A stretch of DNA of 64,000 nucleotides from Larkinella insperata (GCF_026248825.1 NZ_CP110973.1:124001-188000); one strand, 5' to 3'. Positions 9,014 to 18,800 are shown, counted from the first letter of the stretch. Made by a program: numbers and translations. Notes: generated by a model from the sequence alone, not told the origin.

Positions 9014-10528
9014 TCACCAGCCCGGATTTTGGGTCAGGTTCGGATTTAATTGACGTTCTTTGGCGGGAATGGGAAACAGATAATGTTTCTTTTCGTCAAA
9101 CGGTCGGCCCTTGGAAGTTAATTCGATGTAGGCTCTCTTCCAGCGCACCAGATCGCGCCAGCGGTGACCTTCCATGCCCAATTCCACCACCCGCTCGTGC
9201 ATGATCCATTCCATAAAGGCGATTTTCGACAAGCCGGGGTCCAGCGGTTTCAGGTCCGCCCGCTCCCGCACCCGGTTAACGGCGGCATAGGCGTCAGCGG
9301 TTGGTCCCTGGGACGAATTAACGGCTTCAGCGTACATCAGCAACACGTCGGCGAAGCGCAGCAACCGGATGTTAACGTCCGAACCCGTCGTCCAATCGAA
9401 TTCGTTACCGGCGTCTTTCTGGTATTTGCGGATAGCATAATCGGTGGGTTTGACATCAAACCAGGAATCGTATTCGAGCACCCGGAAGTAATCGAGTCCG
9501 TCAAACTTGCTGCCCCTCGGACCAAAAACAGACGCCAGCAGGCGCGTATCGCCGGTTTCAAACTGCTTGACGTACCATTCCGACGGGATAACGTTGTTGT
9601 AGGCCCGCCCCCGCACGCCCATTTCGAGCGGCCGCAACCCGCCCGTACCGCACTCGTCGCAGAAAGCGCCCGGGTCCACCGTGGTTGAGAACTGCACTTC
9701 GAAAAGCGACTCCCGGTTGTTTTCGTTTGTGTTCGTGTGGTTGTCCCGGTACTCCGGCACCAGGTCATACACGTTCGAGTCGATGATTTCCTTGAACAGT
9801 TGAGCGGACACGGCATAATCGGCCTGGTTGTTGGTCAGGTTGGCCCGGTACAGCAGGGCTTTCGCCCGAAATCCTTTGGCAGCTCCGCGGGTGACCCGGC
9901 CAATGTCGTCGTCCTCGTACGAAACCGGTAACCGTTTTTCGGCCTCCTCAAAATCTTTCAGAATGGCGGCATAAACCTGCGCGGTGCCGGTTCGACTGGG
10001 TTGTTTTTCGACTGGGTTACTCACATCGACCACTTTCAAAATTAGTGGAACATCCCCAAAATTGGTTACCAACGTGAAATAATACAGCCCACGCAGAAAA
10101 TACGCTTCACCCAGCAGACGGCTCTTTTTATCCTCGTTCATCGGCACACCCGGAATGCGGCTGATCGCCAGATTGCTCCGGTAAACGCCCTGGTAACACC
10201 CCGACCAGAGTATATTGAACACTTCATTCGACGCATCGGCTTCGGCTTCCCGCATCTGCACCAGACTCGGACTGGTCGAAGCCGTTGAGCTGGTTTCGTC
10301 CGACATCAACTCCTGCGTCAGATGCATCATCTGGGAATAAAGCTCCGGTGACGCCAGCGTCGCATAGGCGGCATTGACGGCTTTCACGGCATCTTCTTCC
10401 GTTTTGTAGTAATTGTCGGTGGTCAGTTCATTGACATTCTGAACATCCAGCGCCTTTTCGCCACAACCGGCCATCAACCCGGCCACCAGCAACAGGGTGT
10501 TTATCTTTTTCATACTGTAGTTCATCAA
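9014..10528 (-). CDS. SusD/RagB-family outer-membrane lipoprotein
   Basis: A 504-residue SusD-like protein. The leader KKINTLLLVAGLMAGCG carries a lipobox cysteine. TPR-like N-terminal helices follow, then the family's LGEAYFLRGLYYFTLVTNFGDVPL segment (shortened here; about residues 142-165) and the C-terminal RFADVLLMYAEAVN and RVVELGMEGHRWRDLVRW motifs. The protein lies at the cell surface and hands ligand to the SusC porin. The start at 10528 overlaps the susC-like stop by 4 bp (ATGA), so the two are translationally coupled; a start at 10513 (MKKINTLL) is also possible. The ligand could be an oligosaccharide or peptide; no glycoside hydrolase flanks the pair. Confidence 0.92.
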   Translation of the reverse strand: MMNYSMKKINTLLLVAGLMAGCGEKALDVQNVNELTTDNYYKTEEDAVKAVNAAYATLASPELYSQMMHLTQELMSDETSSTASTSPSLVQMREAEADASNEVFNILWSGCYQGVYRSNLAISRIPGVPMNEDKKSRLLGEAYFLRGLYYFTLVTNFGDVPLILKVVDVSNPVEKQPSRTGTAQVYAAILKDFEEAEKRLPVSYEDDDIGRVTRGAAKGFRAKALLYRANLTNNQADYAVSAQLFKEIIDSNVYDLVPEYRDNHTNTNENNRESLFEVQFSTTVDPGAFCDECGTGGLRPLEMGVRGRAYNNVIPSEWYVKQFETGDTRLLASVFGPRGSKFDGLDYFRVLEYDSWFDVKPTDYAIRKYQKDAGNEFDWTTGSDVNIRLLRFADVLLMYAEAVNSSQGPTADAYAAVNRVRERADLKPLDPGLSKIAFMEWIMHERVVELGMEGHRWRDLVRWKRAYIELTSKGRPFDEKKHYLFPIPAKERQLNPNLTQNPGW

Positions 10529-13386
10529 AAGTTGAGTTGAATCCCGCCCAGAAACATCCGCGATTGAGGTTGCTGCGCCCGGTCGATCCCCTCGGCCACG
10601 GCCTGATTGCTGGCAAACTCGGGGTCAAAACCGCTGTATGGGGTGCGGGTAAACAGGTTTTGTGCCCCAACGTACACCCGCAACTGGCTGGCGCCAAAAC
10701 GTGAGGTTACCTGCTCGGGCAAGGTATAGCCAAGTTGCAACGACTTGACCCGAAAATAATTGCCGTTCTCGATAAAACGGTCGGAGGGCCGGAAGTTGCG
10801 GGTGCCCGACGCATCCACACGGGGTTCCGTTGTCGACGGGTTGTCGCGGGTCCAGCGGTTGAGCACCTGGGTTCCGGCATTGTAACGCCCCTGAAAACCG
10901 TAGAGCCAGTAGGAAGTGACATTGTACAGCTGCCGACCCGATTCGCCCTGCAGCAATACCGACAGATCGAAGCCCAAGCCACTAACGGAGGCCGTAAAGC
11001 CGTAGTAAAACGTTGGAACGGGGCTACCGAGAAACGCTTTGTCGTCGTCGGAAATCCGATCATCGCCGTTTAGATCGGCGTAGCGAATATCCCCCGGCTC
11101 GGTACCGATCAGGCTCGGGTTGTTGACGATTTCGGTACGGTTTTGAAAAATTCCTTCTCGCCGAAAACCGTAATAGCTGCCAACCGGCTGACCAACGGCC
11201 GTGGCCGTCACATTTTCCTCGTACACCAGCCCGGAGAAAGCCGGACCGGGCCGTTCGCCCAGCGAAACGACCTTGTTTTTCTGCCAACTGGCAAAACCGC
11301 CCACGCTGTATGTGATAAGGTCCGTGTTTTGTTCGACCGCCAGGCTCAGATCGATTCCGGAATTATCGATTACCCCGGCGTTGGTCAACGGGGCCGCTGC
11401 TCCCACCGAAGCCGGTAGCGGGACCTCCACCAGCAAGTCCGTCGTCCGTCGGCGGAAGTAATCAACTTTCAGTTTCACCCAGTTATCCAGGGCGTTAACA
11501 TCCAGTCCAACGTTGCTGGTTGTCGTGGTTTCCCAGCGAACACCCGGGTTGGGCAACGTACTCGGAAAAGCACCGACGCCCAGGAACGAATTGTTGGGTC
11601 CGAACGGGTAATTGTAATTCTGGGCAATCAGCGATGCGTACTGAAAATCGCCCACGTTATCGTTACCGGTTTTGCTCCAGCCCGCCCGCAGCTTGACGGT
11701 ATTCAGGTAGGGCAACGCTTCCATAAAGGCTTCTTTACTGATGGACCAGGCCGCACCCACCGACGGAAAAACGCCAAACCGGTGGCCCGGCCCGAAGCGC
11801 GATGACCCATCACGCCGGACGGCCGCTGTCAGCCAGTATTTCTTGTCGTAATCGTACGCTACCTGACCCAGCAGGCTCACAATGCGGTAGAAGCCGTAAG
11901 TACCGCCCACGGTTCGGTTCCGCGACGATTGCCCCGCCGTCAGCGAGCGGATGTCGTTGCCGGGCAAATCATCCGCCGAAGCCTGCACATCGTCGCTGCG
12001 GTACGTCTGGCGGCTTCCAGCCAGCAAAACGCCAAATGAATGCACATCCTGGGTCCGCGTATAACTTAGCTGGTGGTGCAGCAGCGTGTTGTAATCCGTC
12101 TGTTTGGCCCGGGCCAGCGACGCCGTTGGGTTCAGATTGTATTCGCCCATATTGAAGGCCGGACGGGAATACGCCCGGTCAATAGTACGCAGGTCAAAGC
12201 CCAGGGTAGCGCGGTAAGTCAGCCCCTCCAGCAGCGTCCATTCGCCAAATAAATCGCCGGTCAGGTTCAGGGAGGTTCGCCGGTCGTTGGTCAGGGCCGC
12301 TAATCCAATGGGGTTGGGCGTGTCGTTGTTGGCATCCAGGTAAGTCGTTCCGTTGTAACCACCCACCCATCTCGGGTTGGTAATGGAAAGGTAAGGTGCG
12401 CTTTTCAGGGCTAGTTCGATGGGAGTCCGCCCACTGACACCGTCGTTGGCGTGCTGCACCGACTGACCAACCGTCAGGTGCTGACCAACTTTTATGTTTT
12501 CGGCAAGATCAAAATCAGTGTTAAGCCGGAGCGACAACCGTTCAAAATCGGATCCCCGAATAACCCCATCCTGCCTGAAGTAGTCGGCCGCCATCAGGTA
12601 CCGGGCCGATTCGTTGCCACCGGCCACCGAAAGGAAGGCGTTCCGAACCGGAGCCGGGCGCATCAGGGCGCCGAGCCAGTTGGTAGTGGTGCCCAGCAAC
12701 GTATCGAGCGACGATTGATTGGTCAGTTTAAAGGCCGGAATCAGTCCGCCGTTCGAGCGGCTGTCGTTGATGAAGTCGATGTACTGGCGAGTGTTGAGGA
12801 GCTGCGGCCCCTGGCCCGCCCGCCCGACGCCCGTGTATAAATCCAGGCTGACCCGGGGGCCTCCTGCCGTTCCTTTTTTGGTTGTGATAAGAATGACGCC
12901 GTTGCTACCCCGCATCCCGTACAACCCCGTCGAAGCCGCATCTTTCAGCACCTCGACCGACTCAATGGTGTTCGGGGCCAGCCAGTTCAGGTTATCCCAC
13001 TGTCCGACAATCAAGCCATCGACCACCACCAGCGGAGTGGTGTCCCCGAAGCGGCCAGGGCCGTGCACTTGCAGGGTTGCCGGCCCACCCGGTTCCCCGG
13101 AATTTGACCGAACGAGCAGTCCTGCCACCTGTCCCTGTAACGCCTGCAGAGGATTTGCCGTCACAATCCGGCGGAGTTTTCGAGCCGAAACGGTATCATT
13201 CGAACTGGTAGTTTGCGGGGTCACCAGCCGCCCGTTCCGCACCAGAAGAGAGTCATCCATCGGACGATTCGGGCTGCCCAGGGCGGGTACTTGAGCAGTA
13301 AAAAAAACAGACAAACAACTAATTATCAGCTTGTTTGACCACATCCATAACGTCGAGTCGCACCGAGTCAGCGGTGATTTTACCAT
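10525..13386 (-). CDS. SusC/RagA-family TonB-linked outer-membrane protein, short N-terminal form
   Basis: A 953-residue porin partner of the SusD protein. An N-terminal hydrophobic leader (starting at MVKSPL or, 14 residues later, at MWSNKLIISCLS) is followed by a plug domain with LQGQVAGLLVRSNSGEPGG and TPLVVVDGL, then the SusC signature DAASTGLYGMRGSNGVILITTKKG (its core, residues about 151-172). A long beta-barrel follows and ends in QLNF. The usual carboxypeptidase-D-like domain before the plug is missing: only about 60 poorly conserved residues lie between leader and plug. This makes it shorter than typical SusC proteins. The operon order is susC then susD, with 4-bp overlap. Confidence 0.9.
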   Translation of the reverse strand: MVKSPLTRCDSTLWMWSNKLIISCLSVFFTAQVPALGSPNRPMDDSLLVRNGRLVTPQTTSSNDTVSARKLRRIVTANPLQALQGQVAGLLVRSNSGEPGGPATLQVHGPGRFGDTTPLVVVDGLIVGQWDNLNWLAPNTIESVEVLKDAASTGLYGMRGSNGVILITTKKGTAGGPRVSLDLYTGVGRAGQGPQLLNTRQYIDFINDSRSNGGLIPAFKLTNQSSLDTLLGTTTNWLGALMRPAPVRNAFLSVAGGNESARYLMAADYFRQDGVIRGSDFERLSLRLNTDFDLAENIKVGQHLTVGQSVQHANDGVSGRTPIELALKSAPYLSITNPRWVGGYNGTTYLDANNDTPNPIGLAALTNDRRTSLNLTGDLFGEWTLLEGLTYRATLGFDLRTIDRAYSRPAFNMGEYNLNPTASLARAKQTDYNTLLHHQLSYTRTQDVHSFGVLLAGSRQTYRSDDVQASADDLPGNDIRSLTAGQSSRNRTVGGTYGFYRIVSLLGQVAYDYDKKYWLTAAVRRDGSSRFGPGHRFGVFPSVGAAWSISKEAFMEALPYLNTVKLRAGWSKTGNDNVGDFQYASLIAQNYNYPFGPNNSFLGVGAFPSTLPNPGVRWETTTTSNVGLDVNALDNWVKLKVDYFRRRTTDLLVEVPLPASVGAAAPLTNAGVIDNSGIDLSLAVEQNTDLITYSVGGFASWQKNKVVSLGERPGPAFSGLVYEENVTATAVGQPVGSYYGFRREGIFQNRTEIVNNPSLIGTEPGDIRYADLNGDDRISDDDKAFLGSPVPTFYYGFTASVSGLGFDLSVLLQGESGRQLYNVTSYWLYGFQGRYNAGTQVLNRWTRDNPSTTEPRVDASGTRNFRPSDRFIENGNYFRVKSLQLGYTLPEQVTSRFGASQLRVYVGAQNLFTRTPYSGFDPEFASNQAVAEGIDRAQQPQSRMFLGGIQLNF

Positions 13387-13461
13387 ACCTGAGATAGGGT
13401 TAGAGAAGGGAATTCCAAAGGTAAACCAACTCTTTTAAATCAGGAATAATACCAGACAAAA

Positions 13462-13499
13462 AATAAAAAGCCTCCGTGATGGTCAAGATCACGAAGGCT
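13462..13499 (-). terminator. Terminator downstream of the UDP-glucuronate decarboxylase gene
   Basis: On the minus strand: AGCCTTCGTGAT, 7-nt loop, ATCACGGAGGCT (one mismatch), then TTTTTATTTTTT. It is about 110 bp after the stop at 13607. A second small hairpin (GTAG-CCCG type, about 13579-13601) lies between. Confidence 0.8.
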
Positions 13500-13606
13500 C
13501 ACGCATCCCCGGGCCCGGCCGCGCAGGCTATCGTCCGTGGAATTCTGTATTTCTTGGCGACGGAGTATCGCTCCGAATGTAGTCCCGGATGACGGGGCTA
13601 CGTTCG

Positions 13607-14587
13607 TTATTTCTTTTCAAACTCGCGGTGATGAGCGGCTTTGAAAAGCTCCTCTTCGGGCAGGCTCTTGAAGTATTCATACGTAATCCGCAAGCCTTCT
13701 TCCCGCGACACTTTCGGCTCCCAACCCAGAATTTCTTTCGCCCGTGTAATGTCCGGACGGCGTTGTTTGGGATCGTCCGTGGGCAGCGGTTTTACGATCA
13801 GTTTCTGCGTAGTACCGGTCAGTTTGATGATTTCTTCGCCAAACTCCCGGATCGTAATTTCGTTGGGGTTTCCGACGTTGACCGGGTATGGATAGTCGCT
13901 CAGCAACAACCGATAGATACCCTCAATCAGATCGTCGACGTAGCAGAACGAACGGGTTTGGCTACCGTCGCCGAAAACCGTCAGGTCTTCCCCGCGCAGC
14001 GCCTGGCCGATGAAGGCGGGCAGTACGCGTCCGTCGTTGAGCCGCATCCGGGGGCCGTAGGTGTTAAAAATCCGCACAATCCGCGTTTCCAGACCGTGGA
14101 AAGTATGGTAGGCCATCGTCATTGCTTCCTGGAACCGCTTGGCTTCGTCGTAGACCCCCCGCGGACCGACCGGGTTGACGTTCCCCCAGTAATCTTCATT
14201 TTGCGGGTGAACCGCCGGATCACCGTACACCTCCGAAGTAGATGCAATCAGAACCCGGGCATTTTTAACCCGCGCCAGTCCCAGGCAGTTGTGAATCCCC
14301 AGCGAACCCACTTTCAGCGTCTGAATCGGGATTTTGAGGTAGTCGATCGGGCTGGCGGGCGACGCAAAGTGCAGAATGTAATCCAGTTCACCCGGAACGT
14401 GGATGAATTTCGATACGTCGTGGTGGTAGAACTCAAAATTCGGCAGGTGGAACAGGTGTTCGATGTTGCGGATATCGCCCGTAATGAGGTTATCCATTGC
14501 GATGACGTGGTAACCTTCCTTGATAAAGCGATCGCAGAGGTGTGATCCCAGGAAGCCAGCCCCGCCCGTTATTAGTACGCGTTTCAT
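13607..14587 (-). CDS. uxs: UDP-glucuronate decarboxylase (UDP-xylose synthase)
   Basis: A 326-residue extended short-chain dehydrogenase. The N-terminal NAD site is ITGGAGFLGSHLCDRF (residues 6-21). HFASPASPIDYLKIP, STSEVYGDP and the catalytic YDEAKR (YxxxK) match UDP-glucuronic acid decarboxylases specifically, as does RIFNTYGPRMRLNDGRVLP. The enzyme oxidises and decarboxylates UDP-glucuronate to UDP-xylose. The gene for UDP-glucose dehydrogenase lies upstream on the same strand with about 125 bp between, so the two steps from UDP-glucose to UDP-xylose are neighbours. The product feeds cell-surface polysaccharide synthesis. Confidence 0.92.
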   Translation of the reverse strand: MKRVLITGGAGFLGSHLCDRFIKEGYHVIAMDNLITGDIRNIEHLFHLPNFEFYHHDVSKFIHVPGELDYILHFASPASPIDYLKIPIQTLKVGSLGIHNCLGLARVKNARVLIASTSEVYGDPAVHPQNEDYWGNVNPVGPRGVYDEAKRFQEAMTMAYHTFHGLETRIVRIFNTYGPRMRLNDGRVLPAFIGQALRGEDLTVFGDGSQTRSFCYVDDLIEGIYRLLLSDYPYPVNVGNPNEITIREFGEEIIKLTGTTQKLIVKPLPTDDPKQRRPDITRAKEILGWEPKVSREEGLRITYEYFKSLPEEELFKAAHHREFEKK

Positions 14588-14613
14588 AGAGTCGTTGGTT
14601 ATTCTAAGTAAAA

Positions 14614-14676
14614 GGTTTATAGCTTATGCTCGGCAAAGAACGCTCAGCAGCACGGCCGAACCGTAAGCTATAAACC
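14614..14676. repeat. Inverted repeat between uxs and ugd
   Basis: Perfect 13-bp arms GGTTTATAGCTTA (14614-14626) and TAAGCTATAAACC (14664-14676) enclose a GC-rich loop. It may be a processing or termination structure between the two genes; the minus strand has no long T-tract after it. Confidence 0.55.
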
Positions 14677-14711
14677 GTTGCTCGTATTTTTAAAGCTGTG
14701 TTTGATTGAAC

Positions 14712-16043
14712 CTAGGCACTTTGGTGGACTTCCGGTTTTACCGTTTCCCGGCCGATGCTGTAGTAGGTGTAGCCTACTTCTTTCATCTGGTCGAGTTCGT
14801 AGACGTTCCGGCCGTCAAAAATCACCTTGTTTTTCAACAGCAGGTTCATTTTGGTAAAGTCGGGCGTGCGGAACAGCGGCCACTCGGTCATGATCACCAG
14901 CGCATCGGCGTCGTCCAGGGCTGCGTACGAGGTGTGGGCGTACGTGATTTGGTTGCCCAGCACATTCCGCACGTTTTCCATCGCTTCGGGGTCGTAAACC
15001 GTTACCTTCGCCCCTTCGCTCAACAGCGCCCGAATGTTTTCCAGGGCCGGAGCTTCGCGAATGTCGTCGGTATACGGTTTGAAAGCCAGCCCCCAGACGG
15101 CGATGGTTTTTCCTTTTAGGTCACCGTCAAAATGAGCCTTGATGATCGGCAGCAGTTTGCTCTTCTGCAGGGCGTTCACGTCCATCACCGACTTCAGAAT
15201 CTTGAAATCGTAGGCATTGTCCTGCGCGGTTTTCGCCAGCGCCTGCACGTCCTTGGGAAAACAGCTGCCCCCGTAGCCGATGCCGGCGAACAAAAACCGC
15301 TTGCCGATCCGGCTGTCGGTGCCGATGCCCCGGCGGATATCGTCGACGTTGGCCCCCACCTTCTCGCACAGGTTGGCAATCTCGTTCATGAAGCTGATCT
15401 TGACGGCCAGAAAGGCGTTGGCGGCATACTTGGTCATCTCCGCCGAGCGCTCGTCCATGAAGATAACGGGGTTGCCCTGGCGCACCAGCGGAGCATACAG
15501 TTTGTTCATAACCGCTTTGGCTTTCTCCGACTCCGTACCGATCACCACGCGGTCGGGTTTCATGAAGTCTTCCACGGCCACGCCTTCGCGCAGAAACTCG
15601 GGGTTCGACACCACGTCGAACTCCACCTGAGCGCCCTTTGAAATGTTATTCCAGACTTTCTCGGCGGTTCCCACCGGAACGGTGCTTTTATCGACTACCA
15701 CCGCGTACTGCTTCAGCAGCGGGCCAAGGTCGTCGGCTACTTTCAGGATGTACTTCAGGTCGGCGGAGCCGTCTTCACCCGGCGGAGTGGGCAGGGCCAG
15801 GAAGATAACTTCGGCGCCTTCGATGCCTTCGGCCAGGTTGGTGGTAAACTTCAGGCGGCCTTCGGCGGTATTCCGATTGAAGAGGACATCGAGTCCGGGT
15901 TCGTAGATGGGGATGATGCCATTGTTGAGTTTTTCAACTTTTCGTTCGTCAATATCGACGCAGGTTACCTGATTTCCGGTTTCAGCAAAACAGGTACCGG
16001 TCACCAGTCCGACATACCCGGTTCCTATAACGGCTAATTTCAT
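14712..16043 (-). CDS. ugd: UDP-glucose 6-dehydrogenase
   Basis: A 443-residue UDP-glucose/GDP-mannose dehydrogenase. The N-terminal NAD site is VIGTGYVGLVTGTCFAETG (residues 4-22). DKSTVPVGT, SNPEFLREGVAVEDF and the catalytic cysteine region GIGYGGSCFPKDVQAL (about residues 255-270) are present. WGLAFKPYTDDIREAP marks the C-terminal UDP-binding domain. It oxidises UDP-glucose to UDP-glucuronate using two NAD+. Its product is the substrate of the decarboxylase encoded just downstream. Confidence 0.96.
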   Translation of the reverse strand: MKLAVIGTGYVGLVTGTCFAETGNQVTCVDIDERKVEKLNNGIIPIYEPGLDVLFNRNTAEGRLKFTTNLAEGIEGAEVIFLALPTPPGEDGSADLKYILKVADDLGPLLKQYAVVVDKSTVPVGTAEKVWNNISKGAQVEFDVVSNPEFLREGVAVEDFMKPDRVVIGTESEKAKAVMNKLYAPLVRQGNPVIFMDERSAEMTKYAANAFLAVKISFMNEIANLCEKVGANVDDIRRGIGTDSRIGKRFLFAGIGYGGSCFPKDVQALAKTAQDNAYDFKILKSVMDVNALQKSKLLPIIKAHFDGDLKGKTIAVWGLAFKPYTDDIREAPALENIRALLSEGAKVTVYDPEAMENVRNVLGNQITYAHTSYAALDDADALVIMTEWPLFRTPDFTKMNLLLKNKVIFDGRNVYELDQMKEVGYTYYSIGRETVKPEVHQSA

Positions 16044-16352
16044 AGATTAAATGATAGATATGATAGAAGGTTGGATTACAACAGATTTGTACTTTTTATA
16101 TACGTTGCTTGCAGAACACAAAAATAGATTTTTTTACATAATTCTGATGATCTTGGCTCAAATTTGTATTTACTGGTCAATTCTATACGGATAGCAAATT
16201 AGCTTTTTGCCCGTTACGCCCTTAAGCCACTGTTTTATTAGACAAAGACAAATGGTTTCAGTTGGATTTTCAAAAGGACTTGAGACTGTCGATTTAAAGT
16301 TGTAAATTATTACGAGGATCACTTTAAAATCGCCAACGAGCGAAAATCGTCT
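16044..16352. other. Divergent intergenic region between ugd and acyl-CoA dehydrogenase
   Basis: AT-rich, about 310 bp. The minus strand has TATTTTTG (16119-16126), a possible -7 box for ugd, without a well-spaced -33 element. Nothing else seen. Confidence 0.4.
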
Positions 16353-17507
16353 ATGACGTCAGAAATTGGAGAAAACCAAGTAAATGATATTTCCCAACTG
16401 ATCATACAAACGGTTCGTGACTTTGCCGCCCGTCAAATTCAGCCGTTTGTTCGGGAATGGGATGAGGCTCAGCATTTTCCGATTGAAACCATGCGGCAAC
16501 TGGGTGAACTGGGTCTACTGGGTGTGCTGGTACCGGAAGAGTACGGCGGAGCGGGCCTGGGCTACCGCGAATACGTGGGCGCCATCGTGGAGCTAGCCAA
16601 AGTCGACGGCGCGATTGGCTTGTCGATGGCTGCCCATAACTCCCTGTGTACCAACCACATTTTAAAATTTGGCAATGCCGAGCAAAAGCAACAATACCTG
16701 CCTAAATTAGCCACCGGCGAATGGATTGGCGCCTGGGGACTGACCGAACCCAATACCGGCTCCGACGCGGGCAACATGCGGACCGTCGCCGTTCGGGCGG
16801 GCAACGAGTGGGTCCTGAACGGAGCCAAAAATTTTATTACCCACGGGAAAAGCGGGCAGATCGCCGTCGTCATTGCCCGCACTGGCGAACCCAACACGCC
16901 CCACAACGCTACGGCTTTCGTGGTCGAGCGGGGTACACCCGGTTTTTCGGGCGGGCGGAAGGAAGACAAGCTGGGTATGCGGGCGTCGGAAACCACCGAA
17001 ATGCTTTTCGAAGACTGCCGGATTCCGGACAGCCAGCGATTGGGCGAAGTGGGCGACGGCTTTGTGCAGGCCATGACCATTCTGGACGGCGGCCGGATCT
17101 CGATCGCAGCCCTGAGCCTGGGGATTGCGCAGGGGGCGTACGAACACGCGCTGAAATACGCCCAGGAACGCCAGCAATTCGGACAGTCGATTTCCCGCTT
17201 TCAGGCCATTGCGTTCAAACTGGCCGATATGGCCACAACCATCGAAGCCGCCAAACTCCTCACCTACCAGGCTGCCGATTTGAAGGATGCGGGTAAACTT
17301 GTCACGAAAGAATCGGCAATGGCTAAGCTTTACGCATCGGAAGTAGCCGTTAAAACCGCCGACGAGGCCGTCCAGATTTTTGGTGGGTACGGATACACGA
17401 AAGACTATCCGGTCGAGAAATATTACCGCGACGCCAAGCTTTGCACCATCGGCGAAGGTACCAGCGAGATTCAGCGGGTGGTTATTTCGCGCCTGCTGCT
17501 TGCCTGA
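16353..17507 (+). CDS. Acyl-CoA dehydrogenase
   Basis: A 384-residue FAD enzyme of fatty-acid or branched-chain acyl-CoA oxidation. It has the three-part fold: N-terminal helices (FGNAEQKQQYLPKLATGEW), a middle beta domain with AWGLTEPNTGSDAGNM, and C-terminal helices with RQQFGQSISRFQAIAFKLADM. QIFGGYGYTKDYPVEKYYRDAK places the catalytic glutamate (PVE, about residue 363), and GEGTSEIQR binds FAD. It resembles short-chain (butyryl-type) dehydrogenases. Substrate length cannot be fixed. A strong terminator follows directly. Confidence 0.93.
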   Translation: MTSEIGENQVNDISQLIIQTVRDFAARQIQPFVREWDEAQHFPIETMRQLGELGLLGVLVPEEYGGAGLGYREYVGAIVELAKVDGAIGLSMAAHNSLCTNHILKFGNAEQKQQYLPKLATGEWIGAWGLTEPNTGSDAGNMRTVAVRAGNEWVLNGAKNFITHGKSGQIAVVIARTGEPNTPHNATAFVVERGTPGFSGGRKEDKLGMRASETTEMLFEDCRIPDSQRLGEVGDGFVQAMTILDGGRISIAALSLGIAQGAYEHALKYAQERQQFGQSISRFQAIAFKLADMATTIEAAKLLTYQAADLKDAGKLVTKESAMAKLYASEVAVKTADEAVQIFGGYGYTKDYPVEKYYRDAKLCTIGEGTSEIQRVVISRLLLA

Positions 17508-17511
17508 ACAG

Positions 17512-17546
17512 AGAAAAGGCGGAGAAACTCCGCCTTTTCTGTCTTT
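17512..17546 (+). terminator. Rho-independent terminator after acyl-CoA dehydrogenase
   Basis: Perfect 13-bp stem AGAAAAGGCGGAG / CTCCGCCTTTTCT with a 3-nt loop, followed by GTCTTT. Confidence 0.85.
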
Positions 17547-17882
17547 CCACAATTAAACCTAAATTAGCTGATTACTTTATCACCTTATACTCCAACTCTA
17601 TAAAGTCGGCTTTCCGGTTTCGTCCGTTGCCATTGCTGTCAATCTGATTTTCACCGAAGCATCGACTTTACACGGGCAAGATGAGCCGGGTGAATTAAAC
17701 CGGTATTAATTCGGATTTAAAAAGCCGTTAAAGCTTGTCAACGGTTTTCGCGGGTGTCCTTTATCCATCCACCCCGGCGACCTTTCATTTATGCTTTTTT
17801 CTGTCTATCATCACAGAACTTGGGGTATCCCCCGACTTATCCGAGATTTACCGCACGGAATTAAACTTAACCTTCTTTTCTC
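17547..17882. other. Intergenic region upstream of the SPFH gene
   Basis: About 335 bp after the terminator. No gene, repeat or clear promoter box is seen. Confidence 0.5.
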
Positions 17883-18800
17883 ATGGGATACGTATTTCTC
17901 ACGCTCGCTTTTCTGGCCCTGGTTGTGGTGTTTGCTACGGTCAAGGTGGTACCTCAGCAGACGGCCTACGTGGTCGAACGGCTCGGCAAGTTCTTCGCCG
18001 TGCTGCAACCGGGCGTTAACTTCATTATACCGTTTTTCGACCGCGTTGCCTATAAACACAGCCTGAAAGAAACCGCGCTGGACATCCCCGAGCAGATTTG
18101 TATTACGCGTGACAACGTGCAGGTGCGCGTCGACGGGGTTATTTTTATTCAGATTATAGACCCCATGAAAGCGTCCTATGGTATCAACGATTATCGATTT
18201 GCCGTCAGCCAGTTGTCGCAGACCACCATGCGGAGTGAAATGGGGAAAATTGAACTGGACAAAACGTTTGAAGAACGCACGACGATCAACCAGGCGGTGG
18301 TGAACGCCATCGACGAAGCCGCTATTGGCTGGGGCGTCAAGGTGTTGCGTTACGAAATCAAGAACATTACGCCCCCACAGACCGTTCTGAATGCAATGGA
18401 GAAACAGATGCAGGCCGAACGCGAGAAACGGGCCGTTATTCTGGAGTCCGAGGGGCAGAAGCAATCGTCAATTAACCTGGCTGAGGGCCAGAAGCAAAAA
18501 GTCGTGCTGGAATCGGAAGGTTTACGGCTGCGGCAAATCAACGAAGCTGCGGGGCAGGCGGAAGCCATTAAATCCATTGCCGAAGCAACCGCAGAAAGCA
18601 TCCGCAAAGTTGCGCTGGCGATTCAGGAGGATGGCGGGATGAATGCCGTTCAACTGCGCGTAGCCGAGCAGGTAGTTAATCAGTTCGGCAACCTGGCCCG
18701 TACGAACAACACCCTGATTCTGCCCGCCAACTTCGGCGATCTGTCGTCGATCATCGCCAGCGCCATGACGGTCGTCAAGCAGCAGGACAAAACCGTTTAA
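17883..18800 (+). CDS. SPFH/stomatin-family membrane protein (QmcA-like)
   Basis: A 305-residue protein with one N-terminal transmembrane segment (about 2-24) and a prohibitin-homology domain: VPQQTAYVVERLGKFFAVLQ and DIPEQICITRDNVQVRVDGV are typical of the stomatin/QmcA group. A charged helical stretch (about 180-265) rich in E, K, Q and A forms the oligomerising coiled coil. Such proteins build ring-shaped membrane microdomains and often modulate membrane proteases. The NfeD-like gene 89 bp downstream fits the known stomatin-NfeD operon pairing. Confidence 0.92.
   Translation: MGYVFLTLAFLALVVVFATVKVVPQQTAYVVERLGKFFAVLQPGVNFIIPFFDRVAYKHSLKETALDIPEQICITRDNVQVRVDGVIFIQIIDPMKASYGINDYRFAVSQLSQTTMRSEMGKIELDKTFEERTTINQAVVNAIDEAAIGWGVKVLRYEIKNITPPQTVLNAMEKQMQAEREKRAVILESEGQKQSSINLAEGQKQKVVLESEGLRLRQINEAAGQAEAIKSIAEATAESIRKVALAIQEDGGMNAVQLRVAEQVVNQFGNLARTNNTLILPANFGDLSSIIASAMTVVKQQDKTV

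Noticed and set aside
13500..13606. GC-rich, hairpin-containing stretch after the uxs gene as a possible RNA gene
   Set aside because: The hairpins are short, no promoter is seen, and the region ends at the uxs terminator, so it is most simply the 3' untranslated region.
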